Source: Branchiostoma floridae (lineage: Eukaryota > Chordata > Leptocardii > Amphioxiformes > Branchiostomatidae). Taken from it: 64,000 bases of DNA. Below the pieces are notes generated by a model. It saw only the letters and a program-made list of their open reading frames with translations, made no database searches and was not told where the DNA came from. The stretch lies in the NCBI RefSeq assembly GCF_000003815.2, contig NC_049993.1, positions 18,880,050 to 18,944,049 of the forward strand, written 5' to 3'. A program made the translations under genes and the position numbers. Within the stretch, counting starts at the first letter, position 1; every line of letters starts with the position of its first letter. Below are positions 45,901 through 57,700 of this stretch, in pieces.

Positions 45901-48900
45901 TCATTAAGTGCAGATTTGACGGATAGGGTAAATTTTATTTCCCTGTCCCATCAAGCAATTTTCCGTCTGTGGGAGGGGTCCTGGAGACAGCCCTGAATGA
46001 CTAACAAAAAACACATCTCAAACCTGTCTTTAACTGATGACAGTCACTCTGATGACCAGCTATACTTGCAAAGAAGTCAAATGATGACAGACACTTTTGA
46101 GACCAATATAGCAATGAAATCATGTATTTTTGACATTTTGTATATCTTTACTAGTAAGTTTAAAGTTTTGTTTCCTCCCCTTTCAAAACTTTAAAACGTA
46201 CAACAATCAAAGGATGCTTAAAAGAAACAATACCTACTCTTCAAACTTGACATGGTACACCAGTCCTTCCTCTTCCCCAGTACTACTCCCGTGTCCGTTC
46301 TCTAACACATTTCAGAACTTAAAAAACTGTGTACAACAATCAAAGAATGACATAAAGAAATACAACCTACTCTTCAAACTTGACGTGGTACACCAGCCCC
46401 TCCTCTGCTCCAGTACTACTCCCATGTCCGTTCTCTAACACGTGTTCCGCAGAGGCTCCATTGGGAAGGCCGTCCACCTCCATGTCTTCGCTAGCGTCCT
46501 TCCCCGGAGAGGTAGCTTGAACGTCCGCGGACCCGTTCGTTTCCTCGGTTTCTTGTGAGGTAGTTTTATCGGCGCCTTTCCCTGATTGCGCGGCCGGGGC
46601 GGGTGAGGTACCCCCAGAGGTAGAGGATTCTTCGCCGTCCTCCGAAAGTCTCGATTCTGAGGTACCGTTTAGCCGAGAGTTCGAGCTGCCCTGTACGGAA
46701 ATGTCTGTTGTCGTAGCAGCGGCAGCAAGGTCTTTGGACTCCACTGTTCCCTGAGAATTGTCTTTGTTGTCGGAGGAGACGTCGTCTGTCTCGGATGCCT
46801 GCGTAATTTTCAGGATCGTGGCCTCGAACCAGGCTCCAATCCGTAAGTCTCTGGCATCCACTAAGTCTCCTACCTGCAAAAGGATGTGAGAAACACTTTT
46901 TTAACTCCCCAATCAGTTTCAAAATCAGTGATTTGTGAACTGTGGAACAGCTTGACACTCTTCAGATAGAATGATATATATATAATTCACATTTCTTAGG
47001 TCGTGGGCCCTATGCTACAATATCTACAGACCGTGCTTTCAAATGTATACATAAAGTCAGTTTATCTTATTAACTTTAGCATTCCACATTCGCCTATTCC
47101 TGGTAGAATGATGACAACTCTTGTCAGATCTCAGGCCATATCACTGAGTTACAGTATTTCAGTCTCAAGATAATATCCCTTTACTTTTGTGCCAAATTTC
47201 ATCTCACTTTATGAAAAAATGAGCCAGTTATAAAACCAATGCCATTATTTTTTTAAGGACCCTCGTGTCTAACTTGTGGTCGAATCCAATATCACTGTAG
47301 TATTTAAAAGTTTGTCACATGCAGAGAGAGAAAGACAGAGGGAGAGGGGGAGGGGGGAAGAGAAGAGAGAGAGGGTGGAGAGAGGAAAGAGACAGAGGGG
47401 GGGAGAGAGATTAAAGAGAGTGACAGAGACAGAGAGATAGACAGAGCTACATTTACATATTGGTTTGGGGAAGTACAAATTTGGAATACGCAAACTACGT
47501 TAATGCAACCCACTGTTCCTAGAATCCTGACATTCCTTACCGCGTAGAGTCCTTTGATCTGTTCCACCTGCCCGCTTGTTGAGGGGTCGGACAGGCCTGT
47601 GTCTGAGTCCACATCACCGTTGGTCATCTGGCAAAATAGAAAACATTTATCAACAGCTGCTACATTCTATGGTTCACAGTAAATATGTTTCTGTAGCTGC
47701 ATGTTACTGTATTCACTTTAATTAAATTTTGAAAGAAGGTAAAATTGGTATATAAATTTTGAAAGAAGTTAAAATCGGTATCTCTTTCAAATCTAGTTTA
47801 AACAGGATGTTTCTCCTTCAGGAAACATAATTTGAAATAAATAAATTTGAAAAGTAAAACTGAAATCTATAACAAATTTTACCTTAAGATTCCACAGTAC
47901 AAAAATAGGGAAGAATCTTTTTTTTATCAAACCAACTCTTGTATAAAACCCTTTGTCCCGTATACATCTAACAGAAGAGAGTATAAATAGCAACCAATTT
48001 TGCGGTCCAATAAAACCGCTCCTTACCGGTGTGTCGGATGGTGTCGATGGCTCCAGCTCTTCCATCGGCTCCTCCTTGTCGGAGGCGGTTTCCGTGGCAA
48101 CCGAGCTGCCTCCTGATTGGTTGGTGGCGGCTGGCCTAACCAGCAGCTGGATGATCTCATTGAGACCCACACTGTAGTCAAACAGGGTGTGGCCATCCTC
48201 CAGCTCAGGGGTAAACAAACAAACAAGGACATTAGTAAACAAACATGACAATCATGGATGGCAGACTTCACCCCCTCACCTATACTGGGGAATACAAGGC
48301 AATCAGGGATGGCAGACTTCACCCCCTTACCCTCTGAGTCTGACCAATGCTGTAGTCAAACAGGGTGTGGCCATCCTTAATCTCAGTGGTGAACAAAAAT
48401 AAAAAAAGGTATCAAAACCAGAAGTTCTGCTGCAGAACTGTAACCAGCCATTAAGGGCCCAAAAATCTAATCATTTTAAGGTTTCGTCAAGATTTACCCA
48501 AATATTAATACAATACACCCAGGCCTTCTCAAATTATGCTGTCCATCCACTAACATAGATACACACATAGTACACATACCCCAACTTTCCTCACTTTTAG
48601 GTGACTAACAAACACAAAACGGTGGTCTTGTCTAATCTCCAAGCAGATCCTACAATGGCATAAAATAGTACCAAACTGGCCAAGGAGTGTAGTCAGCCAA
48701 GAGGTGTACATTTGCCATGTAGCCAAACACACTCCTAAGCCGGCTTCACTCCTCTGCCAGCTTTTGCTACCATAGGATCTGCTTGGAGATTAGGTCTTGT
48801 CATTAAGTTGTTGACTGTGGAATCTCAGGGTCAAGGTCAGGATTTTATTTTACTGTAATGGTAATGGAAGGTAGCTGGTGGGATGGTGTGGAAAGGGGTC

Positions 48901-51900
48901 TTGGCCCTTCCAAGGTAAGGAGATTTTTAAATATGTAGGGTAAACATTGGCACTCTAAGGCTATACTCCCTATTCTATCCATAGAAAAAACACTTTGATC
49001 TCCTGAGGTAACAACATTGCCCCATACTTTTCAAGCACAGGTTCTATTGGCTTCTAGCCAGCAGATTATGTTTGACCCTGCTGACTTTTCTACCTGTCAA
49101 TCATGTTACCATGGCAACAACTGCTGGCTTGTCAATCCCGGTTCAGCGATTGCGTTCAGTCGTATCAACCTACTGCATTAGCTGCATGCATAACTACACA
49201 AAGCTGGCGCGTGTAATTACTTTTTGCCCCTCCCTAATTCCTGTAAACTACACAAATGGAACATGGAACTAAACCCGAAATATATATAATAGTATTATTA
49301 TTTATATCCTGGAGCCCAGCTTTTATTACTTTCGTCTGCTCCCGTTTGCAAAGCAGCGACTGTTGGGAGCAGACCAAAGCTGGGTACAACGCTAGACTCC
49401 AGGCTACAAAATAGAAGCTTTAAGTTATACTATTTTTTTAGAAAATTTGCAAACATGGCTCTAACTTTAGACCATATGGCTACGGTATACAGTCGAACAA
49501 CTTATCATGGACTACAGTAAATAAAAGCTTTGACTACAATTGACAATTGTATGTTCTATCTATATAATTCAAGCAATGTGTTCAACAACAGAATTTGCAT
49601 CTTAACTCGAATGATCATCTGTGTTGACAAACGACATTGTGAACTCCTAACAGAATTTACCTTTTTCTATACATATATGAAGTACGGTAGAGGCAAACCT
49701 GTGATAACGGTGGGTTACAAATCTTTTAGCTGAGTAACATTTTGGCAACTTGACAACATGTTCCCCCCCCCCCCCCCCCCCCCCACTACCTGTCTCCTCA
49801 GTAATTTGTACCAGTGGTTCAGATCTGAGTCATCTTGTTATGTGTAACATTTCCCTGGTACAGTCAGGCACCGCACTCTTACATACAGCTTACTGAGCTC
49901 AAATGCTGGGCAAAACCAGGGTTCTAGCCAGCGTCTGTCCTTCCATCCTATGACAGAATTTTGCTGCTGGGGACGGACAAAAATTATGCCCACTCTGTCC
50001 TCAACATATGCAACAATTCCCCACTTCTGTGCTTGTATGTAACAGGAGAAACGTGTTCTGAGCCCTTTCTATGTACACATCAGTAATAAACTACTATTCA
50101 GAGCTTTAGGCTTTCTCAACTCAAGAAAACTTGCTTGAGAAATAACAAATCAAAGTGGCGTGACTAATTGCTAAGTCAAGTGAAATCTACCGATCAAGGC
50201 ATTGAATTGTCAACATCTAATCATCAGACTCAGGGTTCTAGCCAGGATTTTATTTTAGCGTAGTGGGAATGGCATGGTAGCGAAGCGACTAATCAGGAGA
50301 TTGGTGTGGAAGGGGGGGTCTTGGTCCTTCCACGGTGAGATTTGAAGATGTAGAGTTAAAAGTTAGGATTTTGGGGTCAATTTTGAGAGGCATATCATCA
50401 TTTTTCATTGTTCAGACATTGATTAGTCATTGTTGAACAAGCAAATGACAGCAAAGCACCACTACACTAGTTAAAATTAAGCGTAGTGGCCCTTATTTTA
50501 GCGTAGAGGGTCACAAATTTTAGCGTAGTGGCCCACTACGCTAAAATAGAACCCTGAGACTAATACATTTAAAGTGAGTCAGAATTCTGGAATCAAAATA
50601 CTGTTTCCCGTTACCTACAGTATACAGCCTGGATGCATGTTTTTAACATTTTTCCGCAATCTTGATATTTCCTCTACAAACTGCAAGCTACAAGTCAGGA
50701 TATTTGACCTAAGGAATAAAGGTCTGTTCCATTATGCACAATGTGTTTAGGAAGCAATTTCACGAACCATTATCATCGAAGCCAAAAGCATTTGGAAACG
50801 TCCATAACAAACTGCGCCTTGCCTCTTTCTTCTATTCTAAGGTCTTGGTTCTAGGAAAGGTCCAGGATGTAGTTACCACTTATCATGGCGTAACAGAATT
50901 CCACCAGTAACCACATAAATACACAACTTGGCAAATCAGGCTGCCCTAATCAAAAACCTTCTTTAGGACATTAAGTATGCTTTTTGTAGGCTGCCTTGAG
51001 TTGAATTTTTTACTTCCAAGATGTTAGAATTGTCTGCATTGAATCACTTACTATGAAAGGTGCCTAAAACAGACAAGGGACCTGTAAGTGTAAGTCAGTG
51101 TCTTACACAGCCACCTTGGCCCTTGAGTTTGATTTAAGGTACAGCTACTCCTGCTTGACCTTGCCATGACCTCTAAAAGTCCTTGAGAACCTCCCTGAGC
51201 CTCTTTTCCTGTTTTGCCACTGATGAATATCAGCCGACAAACTCTACAAACACGGAGTCAGCGAGACAAAAACCAAGATGGCTGCCATACATTCCACCAA
51301 AAATGGCTAAGGGCTAACAGTTCCATAAGTTAGAATGGCTTCCACCAATTTTCCTCATGAAAATATCTTTTAAAGCTAATAAAAGAACTGGCAAACGTTA
51401 TGCTGAATTGAACCAGCCCACCTGAGGCATGCACATGAACCATTGTCATGTGTTTAGTCCTTTATTCAACCTTCCTGATTTAACTTTAATTTCATAACGG
51501 AGGAAACTTTTTGCAAAGTTTTTTTTTCTAATAATAAATGTCAAACATTTTACTGAATTAAAACAGCCCAAATCAATGCCAAGTATGACCTGTAGGTAGT
51601 TGACCTTTGTACCTTACTTATGTAAGACTAAGTCTAACGACTAATGTAAGAGGTACATGTTTGGTCACTTTGGATCTACATTTTCTGCTGGGTATTTCAT
51701 CGTCACAACTTTGACAGAAGCAAAATGCACATCGTTGTCAATAGTTAAGATTTAACGAATGTCGACCTTAAGAGTCACAATCATCAACAACCACACAGGT
51801 GACTTGTGATCACATGATTGGGGTGCCATGTTTGGGAGAAAGTGCGAGGTGGAAACGGTTTCACTGCGCAAGCCTGACCTACTTTTGTGTAAACAGCCAC

Positions 51901-53666
51901 AGGATGAAACGTTAGCCAGGGTAGGACGCCATCTTTATGCAAATTGCTGTTTTTGTCCGTGGGTCCATCTTAAACTTGTCTTGCAGGTTGTTTTGTAGGT
52001 AGCTTATGGCTCAATTGTTTTCGCCAACTTTTGATCCAGCCATGTCAGAAAATCATCCGTGTTTTCGCGGATCGTTTAATACTCTTTGATAAGAATATTT
52101 GCAGACGAAATATCAACAACGATGAGGGTCATGGTAATGCTGGCTGGGAACAACCGGGCACCCTGGTCTTGTTACAGCAATGTTCAAGCTTGTCGATTAG
52201 CGTCACGTTTCAACGCCACCGATCCTCCCCCCCCCCCCCCCCCCAAAAAAAAGAGAGAAAACAATGATGTAATTGTAACACCGTCAGCTGATTTTTACAA
52301 TGTGTCAAAATTCCGGCCCCTCCCGAGTGCGTGGCTACATTGCGGAGTGCAGAGACTGGAAGGGAGGGTTTTGTGTGTGCTGACTGCGCATGTAGGGCAT
52401 CTCTGCACAACATGTCGGCCTGCCAGCCAGCCACCGGAGCCATCATTATGCTAATGACGTGTTTGTACTGGGCTGCCATGCCGCCTGGGCTCCCTGCAAA
52501 TGCAGGGGACGAGAAGGGAACGTCACACGAACAATCACAACATCTTCCGACCCCATTAACGAACATGTTGCGTGGTGGTGGTGAATGCTAGTTTTATACC
52601 GGAGGAACATGTTACAGTTTTAAGTGGTGTAGGCAAGCTGGCTGGCTTTGTCCTGGGCAAACTGCAATGCCAGAAGGCAGGGCTTTCCCCGGAACAATGC
52701 TCTGTTGTGCCTTTTTCCCCGAAGTTTTAACCACATAAAGACTGGGTTCCGATGTTGGGGGTGTCGTGGTAAGTCATGTGACCGAAGGCATACAAATCCG
52801 GCATTCCTGAGTGGCGAGGGCCAGTGTGCAGGAAGTGGTCCTTTTCCTGTCTGACGTTGTTTCCACTCACTGCATTTTACATCTCAAACATCACAGCAAC
52901 ACATAATCCACCCTCAAAAGTGGTTGTCGGTTTTCTATTATTGACAAATGGTTAATTGTGCAAGTACGTGTGACTGCGTAGTGCTTGTTTTGATAGCAGA
53001 ATCTCGGAAACTACGCAGATTTAAAGATCTTTGCAACATTTTTGGTGGTTGTCACACTTTCTGAGACAAAATCTCACCAAGATCACTTTCCTCCTGGGCA
53101 TTTGAAAGTTAATTCTTGGATGTCGACAACATTTTGTAATTAAAATATTTAGACAAATATACAGTAATCAACAATGACAGTTACCAAATTATGTTTCCAC
53201 CTCGCCCAGGTTGCCATGATGCAAGCTTACAGGTTGATATTTATGCAGAAACGCGAGTTTTGTGCACTATCGAGACGAGGTCTATTGTTGCCCGGGCCCT
53301 TTTGCCTGGCCGCCCGCCGGTGTCAATGCCCCGTGCCCGGGCTGACCCCGTGTGCACCCGGGGCGCAACAAAGGCCAACCACGGTACCTTACAATACACA
53401 AAGGCACTGTGCAAGGTAGAGGGATGAATCCTGTAGAAACTAGCGTCTTGAGCGTCTATCTAGCAGAAAAACAACGCCTTTTCTGAATGAATGAGGTGGT
53501 GCAAGTTTACCTGTTTGCCTCGGTAGAAGAGGCGTTGTCGGTCGGGCGGCGAGTCGTCGAAAAGCTCCTCCACCCTCCCCCTCAGTTCCTCGATCTTCGT
53601 CAGCTTCGACAGGCCGTCTATCTGGACCTGCCGCTTGCCGTCCATCGTCCGGACCTGGATCCACAT
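36936..53666 (-). CDS. UHRF1: UHRF1, E3 ubiquitin ligase and hemimethylated-DNA reader
   Basis: Seventeen exons join in phase to 893 aa: 53511-53666, 48027-48203, 47541-47627, 46371-46873, 45376-45541, 44938-44984, 44455-44585, 43765-43951, 42394-42517, 41791-41898, 41368-41472, 40839-40945, 40129-40294, 39467-39604, 38209-38308, 37613-37845, 36936-37082. Domains: ubiquitin-like (1-76), tandem Tudor (about 132-422), PHD (about 429-490, [16 protein letters not shown]), SRA (about 510-700, with [11 protein letters not shown] and [10 protein letters not shown]), and RING (about 829-866, [24 protein letters not shown]). The protein binds hemimethylated CpG and H3 tails and recruits DNMT1 (family knowledge). 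It is about 100 residues longer than the human protein (793) because exon 4 inserts about 130 acidic, Ser-rich residues into the first Tudor lobe. The PHD acidic residues and NKR finger are conserved; one Tudor cage tyrosine is Phe here. Many exon borders are tandemly duplicated. Confidence 0.96.
37333..37560 (-). repeat. Two partial copies of the UHRF1 RING exon end
   Basis: 37333-37408 and 37477-37560 repeat the last 70-80 bases of exon 16 (encoding [19 protein letters not shown]) with its GT donor. They are separated by CA-repeat intron sequence. The true exon ends at 37613. The copies lack an acceptor, and using their donors would not keep frame. Confidence 0.88.
38731..39387. mobile_element. 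Palindromic TTAA-flanked element in UHRF1 intron
   Basis: Arms of about 300 bp (38731-39034 and 39083-39387) are nearly identical inverted copies. They begin ttaaggtatctcggttggct and end with its complement, separated by about 50 bp. There is no transposase. The TTAA ends resemble piggyBac-type targets, but class assignment is inference. Confidence 0.8.
39688..39735 (-). repeat. Copy of the UHRF1 exon 14 start with acceptor
   Basis: The run gctggccagtacttcactat followed by a tgtgggg acceptor region repeats the border of exon 14 (start 39604), about 110 bp upstream in the transcript sense. Confidence 0.75.
40350..40520 (-). repeat. Copies of the UHRF1 exon 13 start, about 82-bp period
   Basis: The unit 40272-40350, spanning the SRA exon start and adjoining intron, is repeated at 40350-40430 (cagttacgggctagggcact, acceptor retained). 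A more decayed third copy runs to about 40520 (aaatctgaatcaaataa). Confidence 0.82.
42588..42617 (-). repeat. Short copy of the UHRF1 exon 9 start
   Basis: gacagcgggcagaacctg repeats the exon 9 border cacagcgggcagtacctg (exon start 42517), about 90 bp away, with the AG acceptor kept. Confidence 0.65.
42798..43724 (-). repeat. Array of six partial PHD-exon copies
   Basis: Partial copies of the 3' part of exon 8 lie at about 42798-42866, 43096-43183, 43223-43291, 43361-43430, 43500-43586 and 43643-43724; the true exon is 43765-43951. Each repeats the segment encoding [16 protein letters not shown]. Most keep the TG|GTGAGGG donor, and CA- or CAAA-rich intron lies between them. None has an acceptor. 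The copy at 43096 has lost its donor where an inverted piece of exon 10 abuts. Confidence 0.93.
43061..43096 (+). repeat. Inverted copy of the UHRF1 exon 10 start
   Basis: ttccccagggcatggcatgt and the following gtgggcaggacgaa match the acceptor and first codons of exon 10 (41898, minus strand). They read on the plus strand here, 1.2 kb away and inside the PHD-copy array. Confidence 0.85.
46231..46309 (-). repeat. Copy of the UHRF1 exon 4 end, 133-bp period
   Basis: Repeats the last about 75 bases of exon 4 (encoding ENGHGSSTG and GLVYHVKFE) plus the GTAGGT donor. The adjoining intron (tacaacaatcaaag) is also repeated. The true exon ends at 46371. No in-frame acceptor was seen. Confidence 0.88.
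48331..48381 (-). other. UHRF1: Candidate 51-nt cassette exon from exon 2 duplication
   Basis: A diverged copy of the exon 2 start lies upstream of exon 2 in the transcript sense. It has a pyrimidine-rich AG acceptor just above 48381 and a GTAAGG donor just below 48331. The 51 bases read [17 protein letters not shown] without a stop and in phase with exons 1 and 2. Inclusion would insert a second KDGHTLFDY-type strand into the ubiquitin-like domain. Use is inference. Confidence 0.5.
49307..49406. repeat. MITE-like inverted repeat related to 17655-17713
   Basis: Begins cctggagcccagc and ends gactccaggct. The centre contains inverted gtctgctccc and gggagcagac blocks. Confidence 0.65.
50228..50568. 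repeat. Inverted-repeat element with gcgtagtgg motifs
   Basis: Starts cagggttctagccagg and ends with the complement-like aatagaaccctga. Inside, ttttagcgtagtgg occurs several times, and gcccactacgctaaaa closes a hairpin. A related segment is at 48825-48960 (attttatttta, ggtcttggcccttccaaggt). Confidence 0.65.
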
Positions 53667-53966
53667 TTTGGCCGAATTTCGTGGCGAAAGTTTTGTAGCA
53701 GCGTGCTTGTGGAAAGGGGCGAGAGATGTGATAAAAGAAGTGAACACAAACGGCTTTAAATATGATAATTTCACCCACGTGTGGGAATGGCGCGAACAAC
53801 CTCTCGCCAAATCTCGTCCGAAAATATACCCACTTTTACAAACCACGGCACCGAAATAAAACACAGAAATGTACAAATGGTTCTATATATTCATTAGATA
53901 GACAAGTTGAATGTGGAAATGATAAATGGCGGGAAATATGAGAGAATATTTTGTGATGAAAGGAAG

Positions 53967-53976
53967 TCTCGCGAGA
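53967..53976. promoter_or_regulatory. TCTCGCGAGA palindrome
   Basis: A perfect 10-bp palindrome, between the two E2F-like sites. In vertebrates this motif marks CpG promoters, many of them bidirectional, and is bound in an unmethylated state by BANP (established knowledge). Confidence 0.6.
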
Positions 53977-53995
53977 GCAGGATGCAAATACAAAA

Positions 53996-54007
53996 TTTGG
54001 CGGGAAA
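53996..54007. promoter_or_regulatory. E2F-like site TTTGGCGGGAAA
   Basis: Matches the classical E2F consensus TTTSSCGS with the GGGAAA extension, about 330 bp upstream of the UHRF1 start codon. A second GGCGGGAAA lies 60-70 bp closer to UHRF1. Confidence 0.6.
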
Positions 54008-54778
54008 GTTGATGGGTTGATGTGGGAGTCAGCCATGCGTGAAGCCGGGGCGCTGTCAACAAAGGACCGGGCGAACCTGGCGTCACATAAAAACAAATAC
54101 TAACGTCCCCAAAGAAAGGAACAAACTGAGGAAAGGCTGGTGAGATTTCCCTTCGTAAAATTGAAAACACCCTTGTGAGAAGGCTGTGCTGTTTTTAGCA
54201 TATTAAACATGCTTAGATTAATTATTGAGAAACATATGCTTATATTTTTGTATCGTTTGCTTTATCTAAATGCCCCTTGAACTTGAGCCCGTGATGATGT
54301 TGCCAAATGACCTTGAGATGAGTGACAGCACAGATTGACGATTTTCTGTGCCAAAGTTGAGGCCAAGGTTGCCACGCCCACCCAAAACAAGAGACCCATA
54401 GATTTCAGACTATACCAAAGAGTTTACAGGGGTGATGGCTAAATGAAGCACATTTCAAAGCATCGTCTTATCTATGACATTACTAGATAGATTACTTAAT
54501 CATTGCTTTGTAGATAAAAATTTTAGCAATATGCGTAATAAGTAAACAGTGGCAGGTGAAAGTCCGGAGGCGGCCTGCCGTCTTGTGGACTCACCTGCCG
54601 ACCTCTGACCTACAGAGGCATTTAGGACCTGTCACGCCAGCGGTGGGAGCGAATCATAGACCAGCCCGCGAACAAAACTCTCTCAAACTGCGACTGTGGG
54701 GCAGAAACGCTCCAACTGCAACATAGATCGCATTTTAGACATCCCTTCCAACATTTCTGAACGTCAGTCTCGGTCAAG

Positions 54779-57700
54779 ATGCTCGGTTTCTTGCTTTTTC
54801 TGTTGGTGGTTTTCGGTGGCGCTGGACTTTGGGTTCACCTGAAGGGGATAGAGTATGTCTTGGTGCACCAGAGATGGGTGTTTGTTTGCTTCTTCCTTTT
54901 GCCGCTAAGCGTGATCTTCGACTTGTACCACTACCTGCGGACTTGGATCGTCTTCCAGCTGCACAGCGCGCCCAAGAAGCATGACGAGAGGGTCAGGAAT
55001 ATCCAGAAACAGGTCAGACCTTGGGACAAATTAATTAGACATCGATTCACACAAGGGCGTTTCGTAACCTCCAAGCAGATGTCTGGTAGGAGCTCGTATT
55101 AATCTTGTAACGTGACGTCTTTTGTTTTGGCTTGTTTTCTAAGTTGTTGTTACGATGAAGACATGTCCTCTTGAAAATGGAACCACATAAAAGTCGTGCA
55201 AAACGAGTGAATTGGATAGCAAAAACGTTGCAAACCACATAACGTTACATCTGCTTGGAGCAAGGAGATTACGTGACGGTATTGTCACCTGAGGTGTCTC
55301 TCTTGGTGACGGCCTAGCGATCGTGTTTCTGTTTATTTTGGGCTAAGCATGACTATATTTAAGAGACTAAGACTACAATATTGGTGATATTTTAGATGTG
55401 GGACCACAGTGTGGTCTGATGTCAATGTTTGTGTTGCCATGGCAACAGAACCATTCCACCTGTCACCTTCACTGTGTTATCTAGAATGTTCCAAGGTTGT
55501 TGCCATTTGGGCATATGTTGCAATGAAGTGAAAACCAATTCATCAACTCTGGATGATGTGGTTTTCAGGAGTTTTTGTTGTTGAATGGCTGGCGAATTCA
55601 GCAACCCAGCAAAACAGCGAATTCAGCAACACTTCTGGAATTTTTTAGAATTAGATTACCTTAGAAAAATAAGTTAGATTATCTATTGAAGAGATAAATT
55701 GAAGGAGGCTTTTCTTACAAACCAAGAACACGTCATTGAAATGTTATGTGTATACTAGTGACTGTGTTTTAGGGATGAACTTTGAATTCTCTTGGTGAAT
55801 TTAGCAGCCCGAAGAGAGCATTTCTATAAAAGTACATAACGTCCACCACACAGAAAAGCTAAGTCAATATTGGACTTTCAGCATGTCAGTCACGCATGCA
55901 GACAAAACCTGCAGAGGGAAGATTTTGTCCCACAAATTTAGTTTTAATTACAAATTACATATTTACAAGTATTTCACGGCCAACATGTTATGAATATTCT
56001 AAAAATGCAATTTTAACCGAAATTATGTGCATAAATGTCTGATTTAATGTCCTTCTGGAAAGAAAAGTACATTTACATTTACATTTATTTTATTTAACCA
56101 GGTATTAGTTGGGTATTTCCATCGACCTTTGCCTCCTACAGAATCTAAAGAAGAAAGGTCAGGGCCAACATGACTGCCTATTATAAATAAAGGTTTTTAT
56201 AATTGGTTTATTGTTTGACCAGAGTGTCTTGTATGCTCTACTGGATGTTGACCCCATTTTAGACCAGAGGGGTGATAGGTCAAATCCTAACCTGTTGTCT
56301 TGCCCACTACTGGAAGGGTTTGCAATCCATATATATATGATAAGATATAGTTGTCCTTAAAGATTTTCCCTGGAAACTTGGAAACAAGTTTGAGCTACAT
56401 TTGTTTCTTGAATGAAAGCTCATCTGTGTTGCTGGAATCCATAGTTGTAAATTTTAAGCTTTGTTCGACACAAAGAAAGAAACTCACCATGAATTTTTGG
56501 TTAAGCTTGTCAACCTTGTACGTTTGTTACAGTCAGATGTATGTTTTGCATCACTGACATTCCGGAAGTTGGAAGATGACGTCAGCAGCAAATTGTAGAT
56601 GGCGGGAAGACGGAATCTGACATGTTTTCTTCTTTCCGCAGGTGCGAGCGTGGAAGGAAGATGGCAGCCGTTCGCAGATGTGCACGGCGCGGGCGGGCTG
56701 GCAGACCATGAGCCTCCGTGTCGGGAAGTACAAGCAGACGATGCGCAACATCAACATCAACCTCATCGACATCCTGGAGGTCGACATCGAGCGCCAGGTC
56801 AGACTGCACCAATGAGATGCCTTGTTTCTGATGTGTGAAATTATTTGTTTTTGTAAACAGTTTGATTTCTGTACTTGAATGTAAGTTCATCTGTGACGGT
56901 AGTTTGATTTCTGATCCCATATTGCGTTTTGAAAGCTTTGAAAGAAGAATGAAAGAAATGTTGACATAAGTTCAGTTTCTAACGTCATTTTCTTATTGTT
57001 GTTGTTGTTGCATCAAAGTATTTTTCTCATTGTGAGAGGAAAATAGTGAGCCTGAATGCCAGCCTACTATAGTAGGTAGCTGATAAGTCTTCACCCCAAC
57101 AATTGGCTATAAAAAAAAGGCTTTAAAAAAAGAGTTAAATTTACAATATGCAACCTTCTACATGTTTATGTAGTCTCAGAAACTTGTCTGAGTTAAGACC
57201 TCCTGTAGTTTAAGGTGGTACAAAAAAGTACCCTTTTCATACGTAGTGGCAGATATTTGCTGTCCCAAAGCTAAGTTCCCGACCCCCCCTGTGCCTGTGC
57301 TTGTAGGTTGTCCGAGTGGAGCCGCTGGCCACCATGGGACAGGTCACAGCCTCACTGCTGCCACTGGGATGGACCATTCCTGTGCTGCCGGAGCTCGACG
57401 ATCTCACTGTCGGTACGGCTCATCCATTGATTGATTAATTCATTGGTTGGTTATTGCTTATTGGGTGGGCTGACTACTCTCTCCTCGCACCCAGGGGCTG
57501 AAAACAATCGATCAGGTGACCTCAATACAACAGCAATTGCCCCAGGTGTAGCCATTGGACTTTAGGTTTTGAACCGCTCACTGATTGATTGATTGATTGG
57601 TCAACTCATTGTCACAATATCTATGTAATACTATGTGACAATGCCTTACCATTGGAACCACATTGTTAGCAGTAACACCTATAGCTAGATGCAGTACACA

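Larger units (their letters stand above)
48204..53510. other. UHRF1 intron 1: repeats, otherwise nothing recognised
   Basis: The intron of 5.3 kb holds direct copies of a 30-base cttcacccc-type segment (48249 and 48301), the exon 2 duplicate, MITE-like elements (48825-48960, 49307-49406, 50228-50568) and a run of about 19 C at 49766-49784. A second C run is at about 52227. No further exon was recognised. Confidence 0.55.
53667..54778. promoter_or_regulatory. Shared divergent promoter region of UHRF1 and DHCR24
   Basis: The two start codons point away from each other, 1112 bp apart. The UHRF1-proximal half holds an exact E2F-type TTTGGCGGGAAA (53996-54007), a second AATGGCGGGAAA (about 53925-53936), and the palindrome TCTCGCGAGA (53967-53976), known from bidirectional promoters. 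The DHCR24-proximal half is less distinctive. E2F control of UHRF1 is known in mammals. Transcription starts are not determined. Confidence 0.65.

Noticed and set aside
54429-54640. SREBP-type sites upstream of DHCR24
   Set aside because: Only partial matches to sterol regulatory elements (for example ggggtgat, tcacgccag) were seen; these are too weak to annotate.
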